In this document: in pieces, positions 25,484 to 33,351 of the stretch
Numbering within the stretch: position 1 is the stretch's first letter
How the letters are laid out: every line of letters begins with the position of its first letter
DNA from: Nitrospira sp.
Lineage (GTDB): Bacteria; Nitrospirota; Nitrospiria; Nitrospirales; Nitrospiraceae
Length of the DNA stretch: 48,867 nt
NCBI GenBank assembly: GCA_016788885.1
Contig: JAEURX010000067.1
Location: 1-48,867 of the forward strand
Direction: 5' to 3'
Program-made: the position numbers and the translations under genes
The notes under the pieces: model-generated
Databases searched by the model: none
Told to the model about the DNA's origin: nothing
The model's input: only the letters and a program-made list of their open reading frames with translations

Positions 25484-26427
25484 TGTCTGTGACGGTCCGC
25501 CTATCGGGACTCACTGCGATTCTCCGCGCTCTGAGCCTTGTACTTCTCACCTCCTCCCTGGCTTGGCTTCATCCGGCCCTTTCCCTTGCCGCGCGCACCC
25601 CGACGCCTCCCCCCACACCGGAATTGGCCAAACATCTGACCTCGATCGCCAACATCACGATCGCGTCGCCGACGATTCGCATTCCTGAAGGGCCGTTTCT
25701 GTTGGGGAGCATCCGGGTGGATGACGATCCATACGGGATGGGAACGCAGTTTGATGATACGGAACTCCCGCAGCATCGCGTCTGGCTGGATACCTATGAG
25801 ATCGACCGCGACGAAGTGAGCCTCAGCGAATATCTCGTCTATCTCCAAAATCGAAAACTGCATCCGTCGAAGGAACTCCAGCACTTGATCTGGCACGTCA
25901 TCACCGTGCACTCGGTCAGCGATGAGACCCTGGCCCAATGGCCGGCTCTGTATGTGACCTGGAAAGAAGCCGACAGCCTGTGCCGTTCGATCGGAAAACG
26001 GTTACCGACCGAGGCCGAATGGGAAAAGGCCGCGCGCGGGCCGGACGGCAATCGGTTTCCATGGGGAGACACCCTCCCAGACAATTCGTTGGCTATGTTC
26101 GGACAACATCACGTGCATGAGATTCCGATCCTCGCGCCGGTGAGCAGCGGCGACGCAGGAAAAAGCTACTATGGCCTCCATCACATGGCGGGCAACGTCG
26201 CCGAGTGGGTCAACGACTGGTTTGGCTTTGACTACTATGCCTACATGCCGGAACGGAACCCGCCCGGCCCGACCAGTGGACGCTACAAAAGTCTACGCGG
26301 CGGATCGTGGAAAAGTCGTCCCATCATGCTCCGAACGGCTACACGCAGCGGTGCCCCCGCCGATCAACGGTCGGCGACGGTCGGTTTCCGCTGCGCAAAA
26401 CCGCCATCTGCCCCCGGCAAGCCGTAA
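25483..26427 (+). CDS. Exported FGE/SUMF1-fold protein lacking catalytic cysteines
   Basis: 314 aa. A hydrophobic signal (about 15-37) precedes a formylglycine-generating-enzyme-fold domain: IPEGPFLLGS, WKEADSLCRSIGKRLPTEAEWEKAARG, PWGD, HHMAGNVAEWVNDWF and LRGGSWKSRP...VGFRCAK. In true FGEs two cysteines lie in the SYCYRYRCA-type segment after RGGSW; the matching segment here is LRTATRSG without Cys, so copper binding and sulfatase activation are not expected. Such domains often act as ligand-binding modules. It is coupled to the upstream lipoprotein and its 3' end overlaps an antisense gene. Confidence 0.85.
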   Translation: MSVTVRLSGLTAILRALSLVLLTSSLAWLHPALSLAARTPTPPPTPELAKHLTSIANITIASPTIRIPEGPFLLGSIRVDDDPYGMGTQFDDTELPQHRVWLDTYEIDRDEVSLSEYLVYLQNRKLHPSKELQHLIWHVITVHSVSDETLAQWPALYVTWKEADSLCRSIGKRLPTEAEWEKAARGPDGNRFPWGDTLPDNSLAMFGQHHVHEIPILAPVSSGDAGKSYYGLHHMAGNVAEWVNDWFGFDYYAYMPERNPPGPTSGRYKSLRGGSWKSRPIMLRTATRSGAPADQRSATVGFRCAKPPSAPGKP

Positions 26428-27521
26428 TAGGCCACGCCTCCGGAAAACTTCTGAGCCAGGCACAAGTCCGCCACGGCTAAACATTCCAGCCCAAACGGCA
26501 GGTAACCGGCATACCCGAGCAACGGCATCTGAAACAGTGTAACTCCGTGTACGAACGGCACCGCATATTCCCAGCGGGCCAGGCTGTAAAAGTTCCACAT
26601 CTCCCAGAAGCAGCCGCAGATCAACGCCGCAACTGCCGCTGCCCAGAGCATCCGCCAATCACCGTGCACTGTGCCGCTGAAGATCGTCGACTCATGATGA
26701 ATCAATTGAAGCGACGTGATCAGCAGCAGCGGCGCCACCCACACCAAGGGAAACAGATAATCAGGCCATACGCCGAGACCGACAAGTCCGCCCGCCGCGC
26801 TGACGAGCATCACCCATCCCCACACCCTCTGATGGGAAAAGCGGAGACGCACAAACTGATCCAGTCCCGCCGAATAACGCGGATACGCCGTCAGCCACTC
26901 AGCCGTACCGAGCACGGCGGGTAGCACCGTCGAAAAGGGCAGCGTGGCACTTAATACGTAGGCTCCGGCACTCAGTTCACCTCCACCGAGGTAGTACCAG
27001 TTCTGAACAAAGCGATTCAGGTATTCGAAGCACCACCAAAAGCCGGCGCTGAGCGGAAAGAGGGACGCGAAATAGCGCGGACGATTCAGCACCATGCACC
27101 GGCCGGTGCGGCGGAACGTCAGCGCGTTCACCAGCACGATATACCCTACCCAGAGCGGGAAGAAGGTATGGGCCTGAAACGGCTGCATCCACTCAAACCT
27201 GGTCCAGGCCAACCCCCACAGCACCAGCGTCCAGATGGCGGCCCCCCAGCCCCACCAGGGGAAGGCGGCGACGGGAATCGGCCGCTCCCGGGGCGTGGCT
27301 TGCAGGATACGAAGAACGAACGGTGCGAGCGTTGCACAAATGAACAACATCACACCCACGAACACCGGCCAGGAGAACGGCGCGTGCACGACAGACCTAG
27401 TGGTCGGGGGCCACTCAAGATAGGGTGCGACGGGCTTGCCCGCCCACCACAGGCCCAGCAGCGGCAAACCTAGGCTGAGACTCAGCGCACTCAAGAGGAT
27501 AACCGGCCGGCCACGTATCAC
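26364..27521 (-). CDS. Polytopic membrane protein of unknown function
   Basis: 385 aa from a GTG at 27521 with GGGGAGGGG about ten bases upstream; ATG at 27599 is possible but lacks a ribosome site. About nine or ten membrane helices are apparent, many very rich in Trp, Phe and Tyr (FPWWGWGAAIWTLVLWGLAW, WWCFEYLNRFVQNWYYLGGG). No transporter signature was recognised. Its last 64 bases overlap the 3' end of the FGE-fold gene on the other strand; this would make a convergent antisense overlap. Confidence 0.7.
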   Translation of the reverse strand: MIRGRPVILLSALSLSLGLPLLGLWWAGKPVAPYLEWPPTTRSVVHAPFSWPVFVGVMLFICATLAPFVLRILQATPRERPIPVAAFPWWGWGAAIWTLVLWGLAWTRFEWMQPFQAHTFFPLWVGYIVLVNALTFRRTGRCMVLNRPRYFASLFPLSAGFWWCFEYLNRFVQNWYYLGGGELSAGAYVLSATLPFSTVLPAVLGTAEWLTAYPRYSAGLDQFVRLRFSHQRVWGWVMLVSAAGGLVGLGVWPDYLFPLVWVAPLLLITSLQLIHHESTIFSGTVHGDWRMLWAAAVAALICGCFWEMWNFYSLARWEYAVPFVHGVTLFQMPLLGYAGYLPFGLECLAVADLCLAQKFSGGVAYYGLPGADGGFAQRKPTVADR

Positions 27522-27690
27522 ACCCAAGTCCCCCTCCCCGAATCCTTGCGTACCTGCCCAAGATGGCGCTGCGATGAATCCTATCACCACTGTCCGCATC
27601 TGACACAACCAGGATCTCGGCTGAATTTTCGGCCTTCGCTTGTCCGCAGGGCTATGATAGGTTGGTTCGAAAGAGGAGTGAATCACTGTC

Positions 27691-28332
27691 ATGCCTCGAC
27701 TGCTGGTAGCCACGCTTACCACCATCACCCTGTCGGCCGCACACCTCCTACTCACACCGACATGGTCACTGAGTCAGGGCGGGGGCGGTCAAGTTACCGT
27801 AACGCCGACCACCGACAAAGTCATCGCCTGGTCGGCGGCGGGAGGCGGCGTCGAGGAATCCCTGCAGCCGGGGGAATCCATTGTGACGTCCGGTTCACGT
27901 GGACATACGGGATTCGTCCAGACCACACATCGACTACTGGGATTTTCGGCCGGCCTGCGGCAATGGCGGGAGGTACGTCTGGGAGTCGAAGAACGCGTGG
28001 GGCATCACCAGCTTCAACCGTTCCTGATCCTGGCCCACACTAATCAGCAGGTGTATGGCTTCCAAGAAACGCGCGGTCACTGGACGAGCGTCGCGCTCGG
28101 CCCGAACGAACTAGTCTCTCAATTGCGCGGACACGGACATGTGGCCGTGGCCGTTACCAACGAACGCGCGCTGGGATTTTCCACCTATACGGGCGGGTTT
28201 TTTGATATTGCCTGGACTCCGCAGGAACGCGTGCTGTCGATCGACGGAGGGCAGAACGCCATGGTGGTCCGCACGTCTTCACGCACGGTCATCTTCAAAT
28301 CCCAATCCAACGGATGGACCGAAGTGCGATAG
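27691..28332 (+). CDS. Exported protein of about 38-residue repeats (propeller-like)
   Basis: 213 aa. A signal peptide (about 1-29) is followed by five copies of a 38-39-residue unit beginning at T41, T79, T117, T156 and T195: each has a T-x-x-x-hydrophobic-x-hydrophobic-F/W start, a short loop, W/F-x-x-hydrophobic, then E-x-hydrophobic. Compare TTHRLLGFSAGLRQW, TNQQVYGFQETRGHW and TNERALGFSTYTGGF. The last copy is half length, which could close a small beta-propeller in the usual velcro fashion. The family is not recognised. AGGAG stands 13 bases before ATG, and a TATGAT -10-like box is about 30 bases further up. Confidence 0.72.
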   Translation: MPRLLVATLTTITLSAAHLLLTPTWSLSQGGGGQVTVTPTTDKVIAWSAAGGGVEESLQPGESIVTSGSRGHTGFVQTTHRLLGFSAGLRQWREVRLGVEERVGHHQLQPFLILAHTNQQVYGFQETRGHWTSVALGPNELVSQLRGHGHVAVAVTNERALGFSTYTGGFFDIAWTPQERVLSIDGGQNAMVVRTSSRTVIFKSQSNGWTEVR

Positions 28333-28359
28333 CACTCTCGTCCCACCGTCAGCCCGGAC

Positions 28360-28791
28360 TTACATTCGGCCTTCGTCCAATTCGATCGCATCGACCCAAG
28401 TGGAGGCAGGCGGCAAGGATGCCACCGGCACGCCGCGTTTCGTGGCGATCTCCTGCAAGCGCCCCTGATAGCGCTGCCGGGTCATGTCGTCCTTCGGGTG
28501 GCTCGTCAGAATGCCCTGCGACCATTGCGCAATTTCTTCGTCGGAATGCTTGCAACCGTTGGCCGTCACCCAGGCCAGCAACTGTTCATCACTCTTGCCG
28601 GCCAACACCTGCGGCTCAAATGCTTTCGGATCGATCTGCAGAAAATCGATCAAGTACTTATCGAACCCAACGGTGATGTAATTGTAGTCTTGAATCTTCC
28701 CCGCATGGCGGAGCTTGATCTTATCGATAAATCGCCCCAGATGGGCAATGCCACCGAGAAGCACTTTCGGACTGCGTGGATACGTCATCAT
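28360..28791 (-). CDS. DUF5069 protein (copy 1)
   Basis: 143 aa from ATG 28791 (MMTYPRSPKVLLGG), with GGAGG eight bases upstream; a longer frame to 28863 is less likely. It begins with the family-typical YPRSP and HLGRFIDKI segment, followed by DYNYITVGFDKYLIDFLQIDPKAF and a helix pattern EEIAQWSQGIL. Function of DUF5069 is not known to me; they are small soluble proteins. Its 3' end is 27 bases from the convergent repeat protein gene. A second copy is at 32914. Confidence 0.83.
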   Translation of the reverse strand: MMTYPRSPKVLLGGIAHLGRFIDKIKLRHAGKIQDYNYITVGFDKYLIDFLQIDPKAFEPQVLAGKSDEQLLAWVTANGCKHSDEEIAQWSQGILTSHPKDDMTRQRYQGRLQEIATKRGVPVASLPPASTWVDAIELDEGRM

Positions 28792-28944
28792 CTCAACGTC
28801 CTCCGGAACCTGATCGTGTGTGTGAAGTGGGAAGCAGTCTGCCGCCGTGACGTCACCCATCACGGCGGCTGAAAGCGACCCGATAAGGTGACACTCAGTC
28901 AGTTCGGGAACCGACTGTCCCGTTCATCGGGCGTCTCGCGCAGC

Positions 28945-29475
28945 TTAGGGAGCCTTCTTTTCGGTCGCGTCTGCCGCGTCGCCCTTTTCGACCTTCAAAA
29001 TCGTCACATCGAACGTCAGCGTCTTTCCCGCGAGCGGATGATTGAGGTCGATGAGAACCTTCTTATCATTCACTTCCAGGACCTTCACCAGCCGGTTGTC
29101 CGATGCCTGCAAAATATCCCCGACTTTCACGTCCTTGGGAAGTTTGTCCTTGTCGACAGATTGCTTCAGCTTGTTGTTGTAAGGACCATAGGCATCTTGC
29201 GCCTGCACCTCGATGCGACGTTTCTGCCCGGCCTTCATGCCGTCAAGGGATTTTTCGAGGCCCGGCACGATTTCATGCGCCCCTTGCACGAAGGTGATCG
29301 GCTCCTGGCCGACGTTCGAATCGGCTACGCTCTTGTCCGGAAGCGTGAGGATATATTCCAGCGACACTTTCATTCCGTCGGCAATGGCGAGCTCGTTTTG
29401 AGCGAAGGCCCCTTCGCCGAACGCCGACACCCCGACGATCAGCGCGCCCATCAGCACACGTCGTATCCCTTTCAT
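28945..29475 (-). CDS. Periplasmic FKBP-type peptidyl-prolyl isomerase, SlyD-like
   Basis: 176 aa. Signal peptide about 1-25 (VSAFGEGAFAQ), then a SlyD-type FKBP fold: VSLEYILTLPDKSVADSN, PITFVQGAHEIVPGLEKSLDGMKAGQKRRI, the chaperone insert AQDAYGPYNNKLKQSV and VLIDLNHPLAGKTLTFDVTI. SlyD is normally cytoplasmic with a metal-binding His/Cys tail; this one is exported and lacks that tail. It would help proline isomerisation of envelope proteins. Start at 29475 has GAGGAGGGG upstream. Confidence 0.88.
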   Translation of the reverse strand: MKGIRRVLMGALIVGVSAFGEGAFAQNELAIADGMKVSLEYILTLPDKSVADSNVGQEPITFVQGAHEIVPGLEKSLDGMKAGQKRRIEVQAQDAYGPYNNKLKQSVDKDKLPKDVKVGDILQASDNRLVKVLEVNDKKVLIDLNHPLAGKTLTFDVTILKVEKGDAADATEKKAP

Positions 29476-29531
29476 CAACGGCCCCTCCTCATTCAAGCAG
29501 GACCGGCCCCCCCTGCTCGACCATATGTTTT

Positions 29532-30881
29532 TCAACTGTTACCGTGGCGCGGAGCGGCCGGTCGGTTTGAACGCCAGCCTCTACGGCCCTGTGCGCCTCG
29601 CGACTCCTGCCCCACTGAGTTGGGACGATCCCCAGGACGCCGAGACCGCGCATCGCGCCCCCGGACATCACGCCTCACTTGACGGGGAGCCTCCGGCTCA
29701 TGTGCTGGAGGGGGTAAGGCCGCCAATGCGGGCAGGGCCAAGCGCTTCGTTTGGATGCGTAAACGCCGCACCATCGCCAAATATTCATGCTCTTCCTGCG
29801 GCGAGAGAATCAAGAGGGTTGCGCCGGAACGTTCCGCGCGGCCGGTCCGTCCCGCACGATGCACGTAGGATGTGGGGTTCCCTGGCAACTCGTAATGAAT
29901 GACCTGCGAGACCGACGGCACATCCAGGCCACGCGCCGCAACATCGGTCGCCACCAGGGAGCGCAAGCGTCCGGAGCGGAATGCCGTGAGCGTCCGTTCC
30001 CGCTGGGCCTGTGAGTGATTCCCGGTGATCGCACCGACGGAAGCCGGTTCGCCTCCGAGCCGTGCGGCCAACCGTTTCACCTTGTATTTCTGATCACAAA
30101 ACACCATCGACTGATCGCCGGCTTCGGATGCTTGCAGCAACGTGTGAATCAGCTGCACCCGCGAGGCCTCGCTCGGCACCACATAGTAGGCATGGGTAAT
30201 CTTGGTCGGGCTATTCACTCCGGGATCCACTGAGGTCCGTGCAGGATTCTTCAGCATCGATTCTGCAAGCGTGAGAATCTCCGGCGAAAAGGTCGCCGAA
30301 AACAACATCGTCTGCCGCTGCGCAGGAAGCAGTTGAAGGATGCGTTGAATATCACGTAAGAACCCGCGATCCAACATTTGATCGGCTTCGTCCATCACGA
30401 CATATTCGACGCCGCGCAGATCCAAATGGCGCGTGCCGGCAACATCCAACAGGCGCCCCGGTGTGCCGATCACGATCATCGGCGCCTGACGGAGGGCGCG
30501 GTAATGCCGGTCGATCGGAACGCCGCCATAGACGGCCAGCGAGGTCACCGACGGCGGAGCATATTTGCGGAGCTCCATCTCAATCTGAAGGGCCAACTCG
30601 CGGGTCGGCGCCAACACCAATGCTCGCGGCGACCGGGACGATCCGGCCTGCGCGGACGGATGGCCGGCAGACTTCCAATTTTCTTTGACGGCCCGCTCGA
30701 TTAACGGAATGAGGAACGCAAGCGTTTTTCCGCTTCCCGTCTTCGCCTGGGCTAAGAGATCGCGCCCTTCCAACGCCAGCGGAATCGCGGCAGCTTGAAT
30801 GGGAGTGGGGGCGGTAAACCCGGCCTGTTGCAAACGGTCAGCGAGAAACGAAGTAAGAGACAATTCGGCAAACGACACCAT
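29532..30881 (-). CDS. DEAD-box ATP-dependent RNA helicase
   Basis: 449 aa. Q-motif (GFTAPTPIQAAAIPLALEG), AKTGSGKT, PTRELALQ, TPGRLLD, DEAD in VMDEADQMLD, SATF, and the second-domain motifs VATDVAARGLD and HRAGRTGRAER. After about residue 365 comes a basic Arg/Pro/Gly-rich tail (RRDVRGRDARSRRPG), typical of cold-shock or ribosome-assembly helicases such as RhlE or CsdA. An RRM-protein gene lies just upstream on the same strand, separated by a terminator, which suggests shared cold or RNA-structure physiology. Start at 30881 has AGGAG ten bases upstream. Confidence 0.93.
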   Translation of the reverse strand: MVSFAELSLTSFLADRLQQAGFTAPTPIQAAAIPLALEGRDLLAQAKTGSGKTLAFLIPLIERAVKENWKSAGHPSAQAGSSRSPRALVLAPTRELALQIEMELRKYAPPSVTSLAVYGGVPIDRHYRALRQAPMIVIGTPGRLLDVAGTRHLDLRGVEYVVMDEADQMLDRGFLRDIQRILQLLPAQRQTMLFSATFSPEILTLAESMLKNPARTSVDPGVNSPTKITHAYYVVPSEASRVQLIHTLLQASEAGDQSMVFCDQKYKVKRLAARLGGEPASVGAITGNHSQAQRERTLTAFRSGRLRSLVATDVAARGLDVPSVSQVIHYELPGNPTSYVHRAGRTGRAERSGATLLILSPQEEHEYLAMVRRLRIQTKRLALPALAALPPPAHEPEAPRQVRRDVRGRDARSRRPGDRPNSVGQESRGAQGRRGWRSNRPAAPRHGNS

Positions 30882-30969
30882 GTAACGAAACTCCTAAATC
30901 TCTATCTTGGGAAAACAGGGGCAGACAACCTGGATGGCCCTGCAGACCAGAGAGAGGACAATACGGTGA

Positions 30970-31004
30970 GAAAAACGCAGGGGCCGCCGTGCCGGCAGCC
31001 CCTG
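30970..31004 (-). terminator. Rho-independent terminator behind the RRM gene
   Basis: Arms CAGGGGC/GCCCCTG (30978-30984 and 30998-31004) with the inner arms GCCG/CGGC around a TGC loop, followed on the minus strand by CGTTTTT. It lies 27 bases after the RRM stop and about 90 bases before the helicase start. Confidence 0.85.
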
Positions 31005-31030
31005 AATAGGTATCTACAAACGAACGCAGG

Positions 31031-31327
31031 TTAGTGCCGGCCCCCGCCCATTCCACGTCCTCCGCCACCGGAGCGCGGCTCCTGTGGGCGAGCTTCGTTG
31101 ACCGTCAAGGTGCGGCCACCGAACTGTGTCCCGTTCAATGCGTTGATTGCAGCCTGTGCCTCAGAATCTCCAGACATTTCGACGAAGCCGAAACCCCGTG
31201 ACTGCCCCGTGAACTTGTCCGTAATGATGCGCGCCGACGTCACCGCCCCGTGCACCGCGAACAGGTCACTCAGCTGTTGCTCGGTGGTTGAATATGGCAA
31301 GCCGCCAACGTAGATCTTCGAACCCAT
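31031..31327 (-). CDS. RRM-type RNA-binding protein with Gly-rich tail
   Basis: 98 aa. One RNA-recognition motif with RNP2 (KIYVGGLPY) and RNP1 (SRGFGFVEM), ending in a Gly/Arg tail (RSGGGGRGMGGGRH). Small proteins of this kind are cold-inducible RNA chaperones in cyanobacteria and other bacteria. The start has AAAGGAGG nine bases upstream. The 291 bases before it carry no other gene and could be a long, structured leader, as is common for cold-induced mRNAs; no promoter could be assigned with certainty. Confidence 0.92.
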   Translation of the reverse strand: MGSKIYVGGLPYSTTEQQLSDLFAVHGAVTSARIITDKFTGQSRGFGFVEMSGDSEAQAAINALNGTQFGGRTLTVNEARPQEPRSGGGGRGMGGGRH

Positions 31328-31618
31328 GGGGTTCCTCCTTTGAGAATAAGATGGTGTTGTCTGGGACTCGAGAAAGAAACGAGGAAGGAATGGGCCGAAG
31401 ATGCAAACACAGCGGCAATCTTAGCTCTGGCTTCCGAAATTCCCGGGAAGAACCCAAAACAACATCGAATCGAGCCCTGTAATTCTTCGACGACTTCATC
31501 GCCAAGGCTCTTCGCAATGAAGCACCTTCACTGTACGCCACAGAAATGGGAAAGGCAAGCGTGAATTTGCACGGCGCACGATCCTCCGCGCCTGAGCCTC
31601 ACCATCTCCCTCCGAGGC

Positions 31619-32386
31619 TCAGTACGCAGCAGGAGCCGAGAGCGGACGGCTAGAGTACAGAGGGGCCGCGTTGAAATTGTCGAATCGGGCGGACGCCAGC
31701 CCGAGCACCAGCATGCCCACCTGCCCCACGCCAAGTGCCTGATCTTCAACGGATAATGCCAGGCTTCCATCAAAAAACGTCTCAATAAAATCTTTACTGA
31801 TGATCGTGTTGCGCTGTATTCGAAGGGTATGCCAGTCAACGGGTTTGGCCTTGATCGGAGCCCGGCCAATGACCGATTCCTTCCCCTCGATCACGCGTAC
31901 GACCTGGATAACTTTTTGCGCGACATCCACGATGGTGGCGTAATAATTCTGAGGATCCTTCATGCCGAATACCACACCGACCTGCCCCGACGCACCGTCC
32001 GTACCTTGCTGGATACGCACAACCAACTCGGGATATTCGTACTGAAACCCCTGAGCGATCAGGATCGCACGGCACCCCTCGCAACCGGCGGTTCCCACCA
32101 GCATGTTGGGAGCAGACGGTACAGCCGCCTGCGTAGCCACTTTCCATACGCCACTGGGCTGATCGCCGGCAGCCACCGCAGTGAATCCACCGGGTACCGA
32201 ACCGAGTTGATCTTTGTCGAACGTCCAATGGTTGAAGAGCTGAGGATTCGCCTGCTGACGCAAATGCTCTGCCTTTTCCGTGGACGTTTCCTTCGGCACG
32301 GCCCACGCGCGCTCTCCCCCACCCATCGACAGGCCTGCAAGCACGACCAAGCCCACACAACCGACGCCTCTCAAAACCTGATTCAT
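31619..32386 (-). CDS. Exported protein, possible lectin-like (DUF1080-type) fold
   Basis: 255 aa from ATG 32386 (MNQVLRG). Signal peptide about 1-29 ending ERAWA. The remainder is beta-rich with the pattern of concanavalin-like sandwich domains (FNHWTFDKDQLGSVPGGF, GQVGVVFGMKDPQNYYATIVDVAQ, DWHTLRIQRNTIISKDF, LALSVEDQALGVGQVGMLVLG), including the Trp-then-Arg strand typical of DUF1080-like proteins. A C-x-x-C pair (GCEGCRA) is an extra. Enzyme activity cannot be claimed. It lies 91 bases behind a small hypothetical gene and may share its promoter. Confidence 0.72.
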   Translation of the reverse strand: MNQVLRGVGCVGLVVLAGLSMGGGERAWAVPKETSTEKAEHLRQQANPQLFNHWTFDKDQLGSVPGGFTAVAAGDQPSGVWKVATQAAVPSAPNMLVGTAGCEGCRAILIAQGFQYEYPELVVRIQQGTDGASGQVGVVFGMKDPQNYYATIVDVAQKVIQVVRVIEGKESVIGRAPIKAKPVDWHTLRIQRNTIISKDFIETFFDGSLALSVEDQALGVGQVGMLVLGLASARFDNFNAAPLYSSRPLSAPAAY

Positions 32387-32477
32387 CGGAATCCATCGAC
32401 TGCCGAATGCTCTATGGTGTTGCCCCACGGGCCCATCGTTTTTCTGGTGCACAGGAGTACCCTTCCTCGGGTGGATG

Positions 32478-32723
32478 TCACGACTTAGGACGAGCCGACT
32501 TCATCTGGATGATATCCTGCTGATATCGATCACGTTCAGCCAGAATCTTTTTCCGTCGCCACCCTCGTAGCGTCCACCACTTTATTGAATCCATGAATGA
32601 AACCACGGGGGGAGGCACACTCCCGGCAGGCCCGTGCTGAAATTCATAGCCCTGATGTGAGCCCTGATTGTCTCGAAACCGTGCATACTGATAGTCGTAC
32701 AACCCCTTGCCCTGCTCTGCCAT
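32478..32723 (-). CDS. Small protein of unknown function
   Basis: 81 aa, no signal peptide or membrane helix. N-terminus MAEQGKGLYDYQYARFRDNQ, a middle Pro-rich spot and a basic C-terminal half (WWTLRGWRRKKILAERDRYQQDIIQM) that could be a helix. GGTAGG lies five bases before the ATG. Codon use fits neighbours. Not recognised. It is on the same strand and just upstream of the exported lectin-like protein. Confidence 0.6.
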   Translation of the reverse strand: MAEQGKGLYDYQYARFRDNQGSHQGYEFQHGPAGSVPPPVVSFMDSIKWWTLRGWRRKKILAERDRYQQDIIQMKSARPKS

Positions 32724-32913
32724 CGTGCCTACCCCTTACCCTGCCGAACAAACTGCTCGTCAGATTCATGGCCCCGCCTAAATGGGAGCGCATCATGAAA
32801 ATTCGCACCCAAGGGTCGATAGTACCTTGAGCCCTTCGCTCTCTGCAACGGGCTCGTTGCCCTGTGTTATAGTGCCGTCATCACCCCAGGAGGAGCCTCA
32901 CCAGGGAAGACAC

Positions 32914-33351
32914 ATGGATCTTCAACGACAGCCGCCTCGACGCTGGAGTGACCAGGTGGCAGGGATGATCTGGCTGCCCAGACTAATCGACAAAGTGCGG
33001 GCTTTTCAGGCTGGCACCCTCGGGGCCTATGCCTACCCGTCCGCGCTCGACCAGTCCTTCATGCGGCACCTCCGGCTCACGCCTGCCTGGATCGAATCCG
33101 TTGTTCGTGACATGACCTCCGATGAGGCCATCGGCGCGACCCTTCGTCAGCGCATTCCGCTCAGCGACGAGGAAATTCTGACCCGCTGCGCAGCATTTCA
33201 GAAGAAATATTGGTGGGCACTCGCTGTTCTGGATCGAGATGACGGGTATGTCCGCGGTTTGGGCTATCCGCTTCCACAATTCGTGCAACGACCGCTCTGG
33301 CGGTGGTATCAACGTTGGTCCGCTCAGAAAGCGAACGCCACCTCTGTCTGA
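32914..33351 (+). CDS. DUF5069 protein (copy 2)
   Basis: 145 aa. The WSDQVAGMIWLPRLIDKVRA opening, AYAYPSALDQSFMRHLRL and the helix SDEEILTRCAAFQKKYWWALAVLDRDDGY follow the same plan as the copy at 28360, although the two are clearly diverged. Start at 32914 has only a weak ribosome site (AGGGAAG). Its stop overlaps the start of the M28 peptidase gene (TGATG), so both are co-translated. Confidence 0.8.
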   Translation: MDLQRQPPRRWSDQVAGMIWLPRLIDKVRAFQAGTLGAYAYPSALDQSFMRHLRLTPAWIESVVRDMTSDEAIGATLRQRIPLSDEEILTRCAAFQKKYWWALAVLDRDDGYVRGLGYPLPQFVQRPLWRWYQRWSAQKANATSV

